From: Paenibacillus sp. FJAT-29882
Lineage (GTDB): Bacteria > Bacillota > Bacilli > Bacillales > DSM-1321
Direction: 5' to 3'
Assembly (NCBI RefSeq): GCF_001510645.1
Contig: NZ_LMVB01000003.1
Location: 248,001-312,000, forward strand
Length of the DNA stretch: 64,000 bases
In this document: positions 1 through 8,319 of the stretch, in pieces
Layout of the letters: each line of letters opens with the position of its first letter
Position numbering within the stretch: the first letter of the stretch is position 1
Notes under the pieces: generated by a model
What the model was told of the DNA's origin: nothing
The model's input: only the letters and a program-made list of their open reading frames with translations
Databases searched by the model: none
Made by a program: the position numbers and the translations under genes

Positions 1-194
1 AATACTTCTGCGATTTTACTAGATGAATTTTACCATCGATTTCTACAGTTGGCACATATAATTGATTCATCATTTTCTTAGACGCTTCCATGTCTGTTCC
101 TCTCAATATTTGATCCTTTCGATTTGCGAGAAATTTGCTGAATTATATAGGTCGAGTCATTCTTGATCTTACCTTCAAATATAGCTAGATCCAT
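1..194 (-). other. possible partial or broken gene at the window edge
   Basis: On the minus strand an AGAGGTG ribosome binding site precedes an ATG at 194 that opens a 38-codon frame ending at 78. A second frame starts at 91 in a different phase and runs off the window. They could be two short genes or one frameshifted gene. I do not recognise either product. The missing upstream sequence prevents a decision. Confidence 0.25.
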
Positions 195-477
195 ATTAGC
201 ACCTCTTTTAAATTAAATTAGAAAGTACATTCCATGTTTATGTTAAGTAGTAAAAATATGTAAAACTATTACAATATATACCTTTTCGAACAATAGTAGT
301 TACTATATACCTTATTATCACTTATTTCAATAGTGGTATAAATATATAGAATTATCTAATTTTTTCGATGCTCTTCAGTGTTAATTTAACGTAAAGATTG
401 TTATAATAAAGATGGATACGAACCCCACTACTCATCCAATTTTCTAAAGTTTCTTCACGAACTTAGCAAAACGATTT

Positions 478-503
478 GTTTGTGAAGGGAATGCATAGGG
501 TAT
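478..503 (+). promoter_or_regulatory. SigB-type promoter of hpf
   Basis: GTTTGT (478-483) and GGGTAT (498-503) are 14 bp apart, matching the general-stress sigma-B consensus. The B. subtilis orthologue (yvyD/hpf) is known to be SigB-dependent. The start codon of hpf lies 58 bp downstream. Confidence 0.65.
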
Positions 504-504
504 C

Positions 505-534
505 GTAGAACTATATAGTGTAGAACTATATAGT
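505..534 (+). repeat. 15-bp perfect tandem duplication in the hpf leader
   Basis: GTAGAACTATATAGT occurs twice head to tail (505-519 and 520-534), between the SigB-type -10 and the hpf ribosome binding site, so it would lie in the 5' untranslated region of the stress transcript. Confidence 0.8.
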
Positions 535-561
535 ATAGTTTTTAGAAGGAGGACTCACTTT

Positions 562-1116
562 ATGGAATATAATATTCGTGGTGAAAACATTGAGGTAACT
601 CCAGCAATACGGGAATATGTAGAGAAAAAGATTGGAAAATTGGAACGGTATTTTAGCCATGCACCAGATGCAACGGCAATGGTGAATTTACGAGTGAATC
701 ACAATACCTCTAAAGTGGAAGTAACGATCCCGATGACGAATTTAGTGCTTCGCGCAGAAGAGGATAATGCTGATATGTATGCAGCGATTGACCTGATTAC
801 TGACAAATTGGAGCGGCAAATCCGTAAACATAAAACAAAAGTAAACCGAAAATTCCGTGGTACAAGTACGAACGCAACCGATGTTTTTCCAGTATTTTTA
901 GAAAGTGGCACAACACCGATTGAAGAAGACGAACTAGAGTTAGAGGTTGTCCGTAACAAGCGTTTTGACTTGAAACCAATGGATAGTGAAGAAGCAATCC
1001 TGCAAATGAATATGCTTGGTCATAGCTTTTTCGTTTATACGAATTCAGATACAAATTCGACAAATGTTGTGTACCGTCGTAAGGATGGACGCTATGGTTT
1101 GATTGAACCAAGCTAA
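562..1116 (+). CDS. hpf: long-form ribosome hibernation promoting factor
   Basis: This 184-residue protein matches long HPF (YvyD). Residues 1 to about 100 form the S30AE-type ribosome-binding domain. After a variable linker, about residues 125-184 form the conserved C-terminal dimerisation domain (MDSEEAILQMNMLGHSFF, then YRRKDGRYGLI). In the family the N-domain occupies the decoding centre of the 30S subunit and the C-domain pairs two ribosomes into inactive 100S dimers in stationary phase. The start has a strong AGAAGGAGG site. A sigma-B-like promoter lies upstream and a terminator follows, so it is probably monocistronic. Its place upstream of secA is conserved in Bacillus. Confidence 0.96.
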   Translation: MEYNIRGENIEVTPAIREYVEKKIGKLERYFSHAPDATAMVNLRVNHNTSKVEVTIPMTNLVLRAEEDNADMYAAIDLITDKLERQIRKHKTKVNRKFRGTSTNATDVFPVFLESGTTPIEEDELELEVVRNKRFDLKPMDSEEAILQMNMLGHSFFVYTNSDTNSTNVVYRRKDGRYGLIEPS

Positions 1117-1126
1117 TAATAAATTA

Positions 1127-1170
1127 GAAAAGACCTGATTCTTTCTTAAGAGAGAGTCAGGTCTTTTCTG
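1127..1170 (+). terminator. terminator after hpf
   Basis: Stem AAAAGACCTGA / TCAGGTCTTTT closing a purine-rich loop, directly after hpf. Confidence 0.85.
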
Positions 1171-1252
1171 TGCAAATGGTGAAATATGATTCTTTGCTTA
1201 AGGCATCAGCTGTTCGAGATCAGAAGTTGGTACTTCTTGTTTTTTAGGTAAC

Positions 1253-1282
1253 TTCACAAACATAGAAAATGTTCTGTATAAT
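1253..1282 (+). promoter_or_regulatory. candidate SigA promoter of the chromate transporter pair
   Basis: TTCACA (1253-1258) and TATAAT (1277-1282) with an 18-bp spacer. Downstream come a 47-codon open frame and then the two transporter genes. Confidence 0.5.
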
Positions 1283-1300
1283 ATAAAAGGTAAATACGAT

Positions 1301-1444
1301 ATGAGGACCAAGCGTGATAATGGATTTTTTTGCATCATCCATATGCTTCACAAGGGAGTACATTTATTGAAAAAATGGAATGGGTGCAGCATCTTAGCCT
1401 CTTACAACAATGAGGGTTGTTTGGCCAACGTCAAATGGAATTGA
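1301..1444 (+). CDS. possible 47-residue Cys-containing leader ORF
   Basis: ATG at 1301 follows an AAAAGG site and a good -10 (1277-1282). The frame runs 47 codons, contains three cysteines and ends 51 bp before the transporter start. I recognise no family. It may be a leader peptide, the remnant of a regulator (chromate transporters often have one upstream), or chance. Confidence 0.25.
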   Translation: MRTKRDNGFFCIIHMLHKGVHLLKKWNGCSILASYNNEGCLANVKWN

Positions 1445-1495
1445 TGCGATGCCTTTGCGGCTTGGAAGATATATTAGTAGAAATAGGTGAAGGTT

Positions 1496-2065
1496 ATGAA
1501 GCAATTACATATTTTTATGGCTTTTTTTAGAGTAGGGATGCTTGGATTTGGCGGTGGTCCTGCAGCCATTCCGCTTGTGCAAAAAGAGGTAGTAGAGAAA
1601 TATAAATGGATGAATAATGAAGACTTTGGTGATATCTTGGCACTCGGAAATGCACTTCCTGGTCCGATTGCGCCTAAGCTTGCAGGCTATATTGGTTACC
1701 GTGTTGGCGGCATTTGGGGTTTGTTGAACGGAATACTTGCATCGTGCGTCCCTACAATTCTCTTAATGATTTTGCTATTAACAAGTTTGAATGCTTATAA
1801 AGATCAAACATGGGTCACAGGGATGACAGCAGCGGTCGTTCCAGTTGTCGCTGTGATGCTGCTAACCATGACTGTAGAGTTTTTAAAAAAATCAGGCTCA
1901 TCTAGTATGGGGTGGCTGTGGACTATTGTCTTCGTTTTGCTTGGATTTGTGTTCATGCAACTGCTGAATGTGCATCCTGCTATTATTATTATTTCTCTGA
2001 TTATTGGGGCATTACTTAAGAAAGACCCTGCTTCTAGACCTGGTAAGGAGGCAGAAAAGTCATGA
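1496..2065 (+). CDS. chromate transporter, N-terminal-type half subunit
   Basis: This is one of two short proteins of the CHR (chromate ion transporter) family encoded in tandem. It carries the N-terminal signature FGGGPAAIPLVQKEVVE, the motif GNALPGPIAPKLAGYIGY, and about five to six hydrophobic segments in 189 residues. Short CHR proteins work as heteromeric pairs, equivalent to B. subtilis YwrB/YwrA. I start at ATG 1496, which has AGGTGA five bases upstream; the in-frame GTG at 1487 has no site of its own. It overlaps the next gene by 4 bp (ATGA), indicating translational coupling. The substrate is inferred from the family only. Confidence 0.88.
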   Translation: MKQLHIFMAFFRVGMLGFGGGPAAIPLVQKEVVEKYKWMNNEDFGDILALGNALPGPIAPKLAGYIGYRVGGIWGLLNGILASCVPTILLMILLLTSLNAYKDQTWVTGMTAAVVPVVAVMLLTMTVEFLKKSGSSSMGWLWTIVFVLLGFVFMQLLNVHPAIIIISLIIGALLKKDPASRPGKEAEKS

Positions 2066-2592
2066 TTTATTTACAGATTTTCTGGGCGTTTTTCATTTCA
2101 GGCATCCTCGGATATGGTGGTGGTCCAGCATCAATTCCGTTAATTGAAAAGGAAGTCGTCGATCGATATGGTTGGTTTACGGTTCACGAATTCAGTGAAA
2201 TGATTGCAATAGGGAATGCGCTACCTGGCCCGATTGCGACCAAGATGGCCGGTTATATTGGATTTGAGCAGGCAGGTATCCTCGGCGCCGTTGTCGGGGT
2301 ATTCGCTGCAGTGGCCCCTTCACTCATTTTAATGCTTGGACTGCTCAGTATTTTGATGCGACACAAAGAATCCCCAAGGGTGAAAAGAGTGACGGTCGTC
2401 GTACGTCCTATCATCGCTGTGTTGCTAGGAATGATGGCGTATGACTTCTTTTTCACCGCATATGCAGGAATTGGTTGGATTCAGACACTAGTAATTGGTG
2501 CGATTAGTTATATGTTACTTGGTAAATTGAATGTGCATCCTGCCTATGTAATCGCTGGTGCTTTAGTATATGGTGCTATTTTTCTTGGATGA
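2062..2592 (+). CDS. chromate transporter, second half subunit
   Basis: Partner of the preceding gene. At 176 residues it has the same repeated CHR fold: YGGGPASIPLIEKEVVD near the N-terminus, GNALPGPIATKMAGYIG at about residues 52-68, and several membrane segments. The two proteins are clearly paralogous, as expected of a split antiparallel transporter. The start ATG overlaps the previous stop. A terminator follows directly. Chromate efflux is the family annotation; the physiological anion is not shown by the sequence. Confidence 0.88.
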   Translation: MIYLQIFWAFFISGILGYGGGPASIPLIEKEVVDRYGWFTVHEFSEMIAIGNALPGPIATKMAGYIGFEQAGILGAVVGVFAAVAPSLILMLGLLSILMRHKESPRVKRVTVVVRPIIAVLLGMMAYDFFFTAYAGIGWIQTLVIGAISYMLLGKLNVHPAYVIAGALVYGAIFLG

Positions 2593-2629
2593 AAAAATCC
2601 CTTTGATGTTTAGCTCAAAGGGGTTTTTC
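2592..2629 (+). terminator. terminator of the chromate transporter operon
   Basis: AAATCCCTTTGA / TCAAAGGGGTTTTT hairpin with a T-run directly after the stop codon. Confidence 0.85.
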
Positions 2630-2674
2630 GTTATGATCATATTAATAAATATATTGTGTATATACGTTTTTTAA

Positions 2675-2800
2675 AAAGAAAAAAACGTATCGCTAGAAAG
2701 AAGTGCTTCATTTAGTAGAGTGATAAAGGCCAATGGATTTGTCTGGGTCCCGGGTGAAACTGACGGTACAATGGCGAAATATCTAGACTATATGTCATGA
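2675..2800 (+). pseudogene. possible coding remnant of unknown family
   Basis: An open frame without a start codon runs from a stop at 2672-2674 to TGA at 2798-2800. Its product includes SRVIKANGFVWVPGETDG followed by MAKYLDYMS. The composition looks protein-like rather than random, but I cannot name the family. It is probably the 3' end of a deleted gene. The rest of 2630-3000 shows only AT-rich DNA. Confidence 0.25.
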
Positions 2801-2984
2801 GTATAAAAGGCCGAATTAGCTGACGATAAAAATACTTTAAATGATCTAGTTTCCAACTTATTTATATTTGGACTATGTAGAAGTTAGTCGATCTATGTTG
2901 TATATTGTCAAAAAATGAAAAAATATAAGGTAATATTTTTCAATTTAATTTCATAAAGTTACATCAAAAATACAAAAAATTCTG

Positions 2985-2990
2985 TATAAT
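2985..2990 (+). promoter_or_regulatory. -10 element upstream of the riboswitch
   Basis: TATAAT at 2985-2990 lies about 25 bp before the aptamer. No good -35 is present at 16-18 bp. The placement would start transcription close to the aptamer 5' end. Confidence 0.45.
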
Positions 2991-3012
2991 CAAGAAAAAG
3001 GAAGTGCTTACA

Positions 3013-3093
3013 CAGAAAAAGGCAAACCTATTGAAAAGTAGGGACGCAAAGTCACGGGTCTAAGGTAGTGTGCTACGATGGCTGGACTGCCTG
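3013..3093 (+). ncRNA. cyclic-di-GMP-I (GEMM) riboswitch
   Basis: The conserved GEMM-I core is present: AAAAAGGCAAACC, a GAAA-capped P2 hairpin (CCTA / TAGG), GGGACGCAAAGTCACGGG, a tetraloop-receptor-like GGTCTAAGG, a second hairpin GTAG / CTAC, and the closing strand GATGGCTGGACTGCC, whose TGCC pairs with the initial GGCA. In the family this aptamer binds cyclic di-GMP. It ends about 30 nt before the start of the SinI-like gene. A six-pair hairpin (AAATAC / GTATTT) sits between the aptamer and the AGGAGGG site. No intrinsic terminator is visible there, so translational control is the simpler reading. Confidence 0.88.
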
Positions 3094-3122
3094 AAATACA
3101 TAGTATTTTAGGAGGGATTGGG

Positions 3123-3269
3123 TTGGAGGACGTAACAGTTTATGAAGAATGGATCGAGCTAATGATACAAGCTAAGGAACTCGGACTGACGAAAGAGGAA
3201 GTCCTTCATTTCTTGGAGCAAAAAGCAAACGAAAATAAAAAAGATGAACCAACCTATCATATGATGTAA
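3123..3269 (+). CDS. SinI-like anti-repressor
   Basis: A 48-residue protein whose core EEWIELMIQAKELGLTKEEV matches the SinI domain, which in B. subtilis binds SinR and strips it from DNA to allow biofilm matrix expression. The start is TTG 3123, which has AGGAGGG (3110-3116) at the right distance. The in-frame ATG at 3078 lies inside the riboswitch aptamer and cannot be the start. The gene sits directly behind the cyclic-di-GMP aptamer and is convergent with a SinR-like gene across a shared terminator, whereas B. subtilis has sinI and sinR in tandem. Partnership with the neighbouring repressor is inferred. Confidence 0.82.
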   Translation: MEDVTVYEEWIELMIQAKELGLTKEEVLHFLEQKANENKKDEPTYHMM

Positions 3270-3276
3270 AATGTAT

Positions 3277-3338
3277 AAACCCCTTAAACAAACTGGTTTT
3301 TTACGAAAGCCCAGTTCGTTTAAGGGGTTTATTTTTTT
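3277..3338. terminator. bidirectional terminator between sinI-like and sinR-like genes
   Basis: Stem AAACCCCTTAAAC / GTTTAAGGGGTTT followed by a T-run on the plus strand, with A-rich flanks suitable for use from the minus strand as well. Confidence 0.85.
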
Positions 3339-3361
3339 AGACCGGGCATGGAAACAGGGCT

Positions 3362-3685
3362 TCAATCTTCTTGCTTTAATTTCCACTTGTTGAATTCAAT
3401 GAATTCACGGAATTGATCCTTGGATACACCAGATTTCATCGCTTCTTGAACAATGTTCATCCATTCCGCGTCAAGGCCATCTTTGGCTGGCTCATCATAT
3501 ATGAGCGAATCGACAGGAATTTGCAGCACTAAGGCGATTTTTTCAAGAAACTGGATGGATGGATTTGTTTGTAAATTTCTTTCAAGGGAGCTTAAATAGG
3601 ACTTGGCAACTCCTGCTTTTTCCGCAAGTTCTGTCATGGATATTCTATTTTCTTGTCTCAGTTTTTTTACGCGATCACCGATCAT
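3362..3685 (-). CDS. SinR-like transcriptional repressor
   Basis: 107 residues. Residues 1-65 form an XRE-type helix-turn-helix (MTELAEKAGVAKSYLSSLE, then NLQTNPSIQFLEKIA), nearly the SinR sequence. Residues about 75-107 form the SinI-binding/oligomerisation region (DAEWMNIVQEAMKSGVSKDQ). SinR represses matrix operons and is antagonised by SinI. I start at ATG 3685, as SinR also begins MIG; GGAG lies 9 bp upstream. An in-frame TTG at 3700 is less likely. The companion SinI-like gene is convergent rather than upstream. It could be a SlrR-type paralogue, but the length and C-terminus fit SinR better. Confidence 0.88.
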   Translation of the reverse strand: MIGDRVKKLRQENRISMTELAEKAGVAKSYLSSLERNLQTNPSIQFLEKIALVLQIPVDSLIYDEPAKDGLDAEWMNIVQEAMKSGVSKDQFREFIEFNKWKLKQED

Positions 3686-3867
3686 ATTATCACACTCCAA
3701 AAACTTTTCTGAAGATATTTTTAACTCTGAAGCTGTTAGTATCCATTCTAACAGTTTTCATAGTAGTTAATCTATAAGTTTTCATAATAACGTGAAGTTG
3801 TACCCACCCTTTATACATGGTAATATTAAGGGTGCACCTATTTACTATGAAATATAATGGGTAAAAT

Positions 3868-3945
3868 AAAGTGAAACTTCCATCAGTGTTTTTCTCCACT
3901 AATGGTTAGTTGAACCGGGTTATCCGTTAATTTAATCTTATGAAT
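3868..3945 (-). repeat. truncated copy of the large structured repeat (minus orientation)
   Basis: Read on the minus strand it contains TAACCCGG, ACTAAC, a hairpin TTAGTG / CACTGA and the terminal GGAAGTTTCACTTTAT, as in the full copies at 7908 and 42013 but with most of the interior missing. Confidence 0.6.
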
Positions 3946-4002
3946 CCTAAGTTCTTTTTACTTTTTTGATAAAGACTTCTATATAAAGAGGAGCGTTTTT
4001 GA

Positions 4003-6513
4003 ATGCTTAATATTTTAAATAAAGTGTTTGACCCGAATAAACGAGAAGTGAAGCGTCTTGAGAAGCTGGCCGATCAAATTGAGATGCTGGCGGATGAAAC
4101 AGCTTCTTTATCAGATGATCAACTGCGTGGAAAAACAGAAGAATTCAAAGAGCGGTACCAAAAAGGAGAAACGGTCGATGATTTGCTTATCGAGGCATTC
4201 GCGACGATTCGTGAAGGGGCGAGACGAGCGTTAGGGATGTATCCATTCCGCGTCCAGCTAATGGGGGGGATTTCCCTTCATGACGGGAATATTTCCGAGA
4301 TGAAAACCGGGGAAGGTAAAACGTTGACTTCCACACTTCCTGTTTATCTGAACGCGATTACTGGGAAAGGTGTTCATGTCGTTACAGTCAATGAATACTT
4401 GGCAAGTCGTGATGCAGAAGAAATGGGTAAGCTCTATGAGTTCATGGGCTTGACGGTTGGTTTGAATATAAATGGTATGTCGAAAGAAGAAAAACAAGAA
4501 GCGTACAATGCAGATATTACGTATAGCACGAATAATGAGCTTGGCTTCGATTATTTACGTGATAATATGGTTCTTTATAAAGAGCAAATGGTGCAGCGTC
4601 CTTTGCATTTTTCTGTCATTGATGAAGTGGACTCGATCCTGATTGATGAAGCTCGTACACCATTAATTATTTCAGGTTCGGCACAAAAATCAGCTCAGTT
4701 ATATATTCAAGCGAATGCATTCGTACGCACGCTAACTGTGGAAAAGGATTATACGTATGATGAAAAAACAAAAGGGGTTCAGTTGACAGAAGAGGGGATT
4801 AATCGCTCTGAGAAGGCTTTTAATATTGAAAATTTATTCGACATTAACCATGTTGTGTTGAACCATCATATTAATCAAGCTTTAAAAGCCCATGCTAGTA
4901 TGCATCTTGATGTCGACTATGTCGTGCAAGAAGGCGAAATTGTCATCGTTGACCAATTCACTGGACGGTTGATGAAAGGACGCCGTTATAGTGATGGACT
5001 CCATCAGGCCATCGAAGCGAAAGAAGGTCTGGAGATTCAAAATGAAAGCATGACACTTGCGACGATTACGTTCCAAAACTATTTCCGGATGTATGAAAAG
5101 CTTTCCGGAATGACGGGTACAGCCAAAACGGAGGAAGAAGAATTCCGTAATATCTATAATATGAATGTAATCGTGATTCCAACGAATCGTGAAATTGTTC
5201 GGGATGACCGCGCTGATTTAATTTATGCATCTATGGACGGTAAATTCCGTGCCGTAGTTGAAGAGATTGCAAAGTGCCATACAGCGGGGCAACCTGTTCT
5301 AGTTGGTACAGTAGCGATTGAAACGTCTGAAATTATTTCAAAGTATTTATCAAGAAAAGGGATTCCGCATAATGTGTTGAATGCGAAAAACCATGGCCGA
5401 GAAGCGGAAATCATTGCCGGTGCTGGTGAACAAGGTGCCGTGACAATTGCAACGAATATGGCTGGTCGTGGTACGGATATCAAGCTTGGTGAAGGTGTGA
5501 AAGAACTGGGCGGTCTTGTGGTGCTCGGTACGGAGCGACACGAAAGTAGACGGATTGATAACCAGCTTCGCGGACGTTCTGGTCGTCAAGGGGATCCAGG
5601 TATGACGCAGTTCTATCTTTCTATGGAAGATGAATTGATGCGCCGCTTTGGGTCAGATAATATGAAAGCGATGATGGCACGACTTGGGATGGACGATACA
5701 CAGCCCATCCAAAGTAAGATGGTATCCCGTGCTGTGGAATCCGCTCAGAAACGCGTTGAAGGGAATAACTTCGATGCACGTAAACAGCTTCTTCAATATG
5801 ATGATGTGCTACGTCAACAACGTGAAATCATTTATAAGCAACGTTTTGATGTTTTGGATAGTGAGAATTTACGCGATATCGCTGAAAACATGCTTGAAGC
5901 GAGTATTCATCGTAATGTGGCTCTTTTTGCACCAGGTACGGACGGTGAAAATTGGAATTATCAAGGCTTACTCGATTATGCCCAGGGCAATCTGTTCGAT
6001 GAGGGTGAAGTAACAGAAGCTGATCTAAATGGAAAAGATGAAGCTGAAGTAGCGGATTACATGCTTGCGAAAGTGAAAGAACAGTATGATATTAAAGAAG
6101 AGCAATTGTCATCTGAACAAATGCGTGAGTTTGAAAAGGTAATCGTCTTGCGTGCAGTTGACAGTAAATGGATGAATCATATTGATGCGATGGAACAATT
6201 GCGTCAAGGAATCCATCTTCGTGCATATGGTCAAATTGATCCATTACGCGAATATCAGCAGGAAGGCTTTGCGATGTTCGAGGAAATGGTGATGGCCATT
6301 GAAGATGACGTTGCGAAATATATTATGAAGTCAGAAATCCGCAATAATCTGGAGCGTCAGGAAGTCATTAAAGGACATGCTGTCAATCCAAAAGAAGGCT
6401 CAGAAAAGGTTAAGAAAAAGCCACTTCGTAAATCACCTGAAATCGGAAGAAATGATCCATGTCCATGCGGAAGCGGTAAAAAGTATAAAAACTGTCACGG
6501 GAATGTAGAGTAA
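4003..6513 (+). CDS. secA: preprotein translocase motor ATPase SecA
   Basis: 836 residues. The Walker A motif GEGKT is at residues 103-107, the DEVD box and the following DEARTPLII segment at about 207-220, and the helicase-like NBD2 contains NMAGRGTDI and the [13 protein letters not shown] arginine-finger region. The C-terminal zinc-binding SEC-C motif [13 protein letters not shown] is at about 819-831. SecA powers export of unfolded preproteins through SecYEG. A ribosome binding site AAGAGGAG precedes the ATG. prfB follows, as in most Firmicutes. No anomaly was seen. Confidence 0.98.
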   Translation: MLNILNKVFDPNKREVKRLEKLADQIEMLADETASLSDDQLRGKTEEFKERYQKGETVDDLLIEAFATIREGARRALGMYPFRVQLMGGISLHDGNISEMKTGEGKTLTSTLPVYLNAITGKGVHVVTVNEYLASRDAEEMGKLYEFMGLTVGLNINGMSKEEKQEAYNADITYSTNNELGFDYLRDNMVLYKEQMVQRPLHFSVIDEVDSILIDEARTPLIISGSAQKSAQLYIQANAFVRTLTVEKDYTYDEKTKGVQLTEEGINRSEKAFNIENLFDINHVVLNHHINQALKAHASMHLDVDYVVQEGEIVIVDQFTGRLMKGRRYSDGLHQAIEAKEGLEIQNESMTLATITFQNYFRMYEKLSGMTGTAKTEEEEFRNIYNMNVIVIPTNREIVRDDRADLIYASMDGKFRAVVEEIAKCHTAGQPVLVGTVAIETSEIISKYLSRKGIPHNVLNAKNHGREAEIIAGAGEQGAVTIATNMAGRGTDIKLGEGVKELGGLVVLGTERHESRRIDNQLRGRSGRQGDPGMTQFYLSMEDELMRRFGSDNMKAMMARLGMDDTQPIQSKMVSRAVESAQKRVEGNNFDARKQLLQYDDVLRQQREIIYKQRFDVLDSENLRDIAENMLEASIHRNVALFAPGTDGENWNYQGLLDYAQGNLFDEGEVTEADLNGKDEAEVADYMLAKVKEQYDIKEEQLSSEQMREFEKVIVLRAVDSKWMNHIDAMEQLRQGIHLRAYGQIDPLREYQQEGFAMFEEMVMAIEDDVAKYIMKSEIRNNLERQEVIKGHAVNPKEGSEKVKKKPLRKSPEIGRNDPCPCGSGKKYKNCHGNVE

Positions 6514-6524
6514 ATAGGCTAGAA

Positions 6525-6566
6525 GAAGAGGTCGGTTTAGTCCAGGGTTTACCGCCTCTTTTTTTC
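6525..6566 (+). terminator. terminator after secA
   Basis: AAGAGG-CGGTTT / GTTTACCG-CCTCTT stem followed by seven T residues. Confidence 0.8.
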
Positions 6567-6680
6567 ATTTGAACAAGTAACAAGAGAGAAACTTGAAATA
6601 CAATTTGCGAATCTGTCCTTTTTTGCATATAGTTGTAGAGACTGATTACGTTTTTTGAAAATAATTAAGAGGTGAATTGC

Positions 6681-7779
6681 ATGGAATTAGCAGATATCAG
6701 ACATGAGCTTGAGAATACAGCTAAGAAATTAGCGGACTTTAGGGGGTCTCTTTGACTTAGAAGAGAAGGAAGCCCGTATTGCTGAATTAGATAATATTAT
6801 GAGCGATCCAGAGTTTTGGAACAATCAACAAAAGGCACAAGTCGTCATTAATGAAGCAAATGGATTGAAGGAGCAGGTCAATCAATTGGCAGAGCTCAAT
6901 GATTCGTATGAAAATCTTGAACTAACCTATGAGCTTGTGAAAGAAGAACACGACGATGAGCTACTAGCAGACCTTGAAGTGGAAATCGTCGAGCTTTCTA
7001 AACAAATGAATGAATATGAACTTCAGCTGTTACTAAGTGAAGAATATGATAAAAATAATGCCATTCTTGAACTTCATCCAGGAGCTGGTGGTACCGAATC
7101 TCAGGACTGGGGTTCTATGCTTTTGCGTATGTATACGCGTTGGGGTGAAAAAAGAGGCTTTAAGGTAGAAACAATCGACTATCTACCTGGAGACGAAGCT
7201 GGTATTAAAAGTGTGACTCTTCTTTTCAAAGGGCATAATGCTTATGGCTATTTGAAAGCGGAAAAAGGGGTTCACCGTCTTGTCCGTATTTCTCCTTTCG
7301 ATTCATCTGGCCGTCGTCACACTTCCTTTGTTTCTTGTGAAGTGATGCCGGAATTTGATGACACCATTGAAATAGAAATTCGTACAGAAGATTTAAAAGT
7401 TGATACGTATCGTGCAACTGGTGCTGGTGGTCAGCATATTAATACGACGGACTCTGCTGTTAGGATTACACATATCCCAACAGGTGTTGTAGTCACATGT
7501 CAATCTGAACGTTCACAAATCAAAAACCGTGCTCAAGCGATGAATTTCCTAAAAGCAAAACTATATCAACGCGAAATCGAACAGCAACAAGCTGAATTAG
7601 ATGAAATTCGCGGCGAACAAAAAGAAATTGGCTGGGGAAGCCAAATCCGATCTTACGTATTCCACCCATACTCCATGGTGAAAGATCACCGTACAAGTAC
7701 GGAAACTGGAAACGTGCAAGCGGTCATGGATGGCGATATCAACGCCTTCATTGATGCCTATCTGCGTTCAAAATTATAA
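6681..7779 (+). CDS. prfB: peptide chain release factor 2 (programmed +1 frameshift)
   Basis: The gene starts at ATG 6681 with an AAGAGGTG site. Codon 25 is an in-frame TGA (6753-6755). Reading resumes in the +1 frame at 6754, giving a 365-residue RF2. The tripeptide anticodon SPF is in RISPFDSSG, and the catalytic GGQ is in [16 protein letters not shown]2 releases peptides at UGA and UAA. Low RF2 leaves the TGA unread and allows the shift, so the protein controls its own synthesis. A simple ORF call beginning at 6799 would miss the first 39 residues. Confidence 0.96.
6741..6756 (+). promoter_or_regulatory. RF2 programmed frameshift site
   Basis: AGGGGG, a Shine-Dalgarno-like element, is followed by TCT and then the slippery CTT TGA C. 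This is the canonical arrangement that drives +1 slippage of peptidyl-tRNA-Leu from CTT to TTT. Confidence 0.95.
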
Positions 7780-7794
7780 GTTTGAGTAAGTGAT

Positions 7795-7838
7795 GGTCCA
7801 TTGAACAGTGAAAACTGTTTAGTGGGCCTGTTTTTTTT
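7795..7838 (+). terminator. terminator after prfB
   Basis: GGTCCATTGAACAG / CTGTTTAGTGGGCC stem followed by TGTTTTTTTT. Confidence 0.85.
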
Positions 7839-7907
7839 GAAGTATTAACCAACCCCCTTGAACATAGTCCTCTCTGCTTAGATGCTCCCGTAGGTTTCGT
7901 ACAATAA

Positions 7908-8174
7908 TTTATCCCGGTTTAACAGGCTGTAATACCCCCACCTCAATTTTTGCGAGAGAATCAAGAAAAAATAAGGTGGGGATAAACAGCCTGTAAATCC
8001 CCGATTGGTGAGATACAGTGAAACTACCGCTATGCTCTTCAGCGGTTTAGTTGAACCAATCGGGTTCGTACTGTCGATTGATCGAAGCGAATGCGAAGGT
8101 CTTAGCGACAGTAGAACGGGACTAACCCTCAGCGGGGGGGGAAAAAACCCCACTGAGGGAAGTTTCACTTTATT
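7908..8174 (+). repeat. full copy A of a large structured repeat with pseudoknot
   Basis: About 267 bp with many nested helices. ACAGGCTGT (7922-7930) pairs with 7986-7994 and CCCCACCT (7936-7943) with 7974-7981. Outer arm AGTGAAACT (8017-8025) pairs with 8161-8169. TACTGTCG (8069-8076) pairs with 8106-8113. CCCTCAG (8126-8132) pairs with 8153-8159. CCCGATTGGT (8000-8009) pairs with 8055-8064, crossing the outer stem as a pseudoknot. Copy B at 42013 preserves these helices with compensatory changes. It starts TATCCCGG and ends TTTCACTTTAT. No ORF is evident inside. Confidence 0.75.
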
Positions 8175-8205
8175 GTTTCTTTAATTTTGGCATGTAGTTC
8201 TGTTC

Positions 8206-8319
8206 TGCAATGCCAAGAATTTAGCTAGTATTTCCGAAGCGCTCATATAATTCTCGAAAAAAGGGATAAGAACTCAGCACGAATAGTGAAATCTAATGAT
8301 TAATTTACTTGGCATTGCA
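8206..8319. repeat. 12-bp perfect inverted repeat flanking about 90 bp
   Basis: TGCAATGCCAAG (8206-8217) and its reverse complement (8308-8319) enclose non-coding DNA. The size suggests a miniature inverted-repeat element, but no target duplication is obvious. Confidence 0.5.

Noticed and set aside
3078-3122. Upstream ATG extension of the SinI-like gene
   Set aside because: The codons lie inside the c-di-GMP aptamer; AGGAGGG correctly serves the TTG at 3123.
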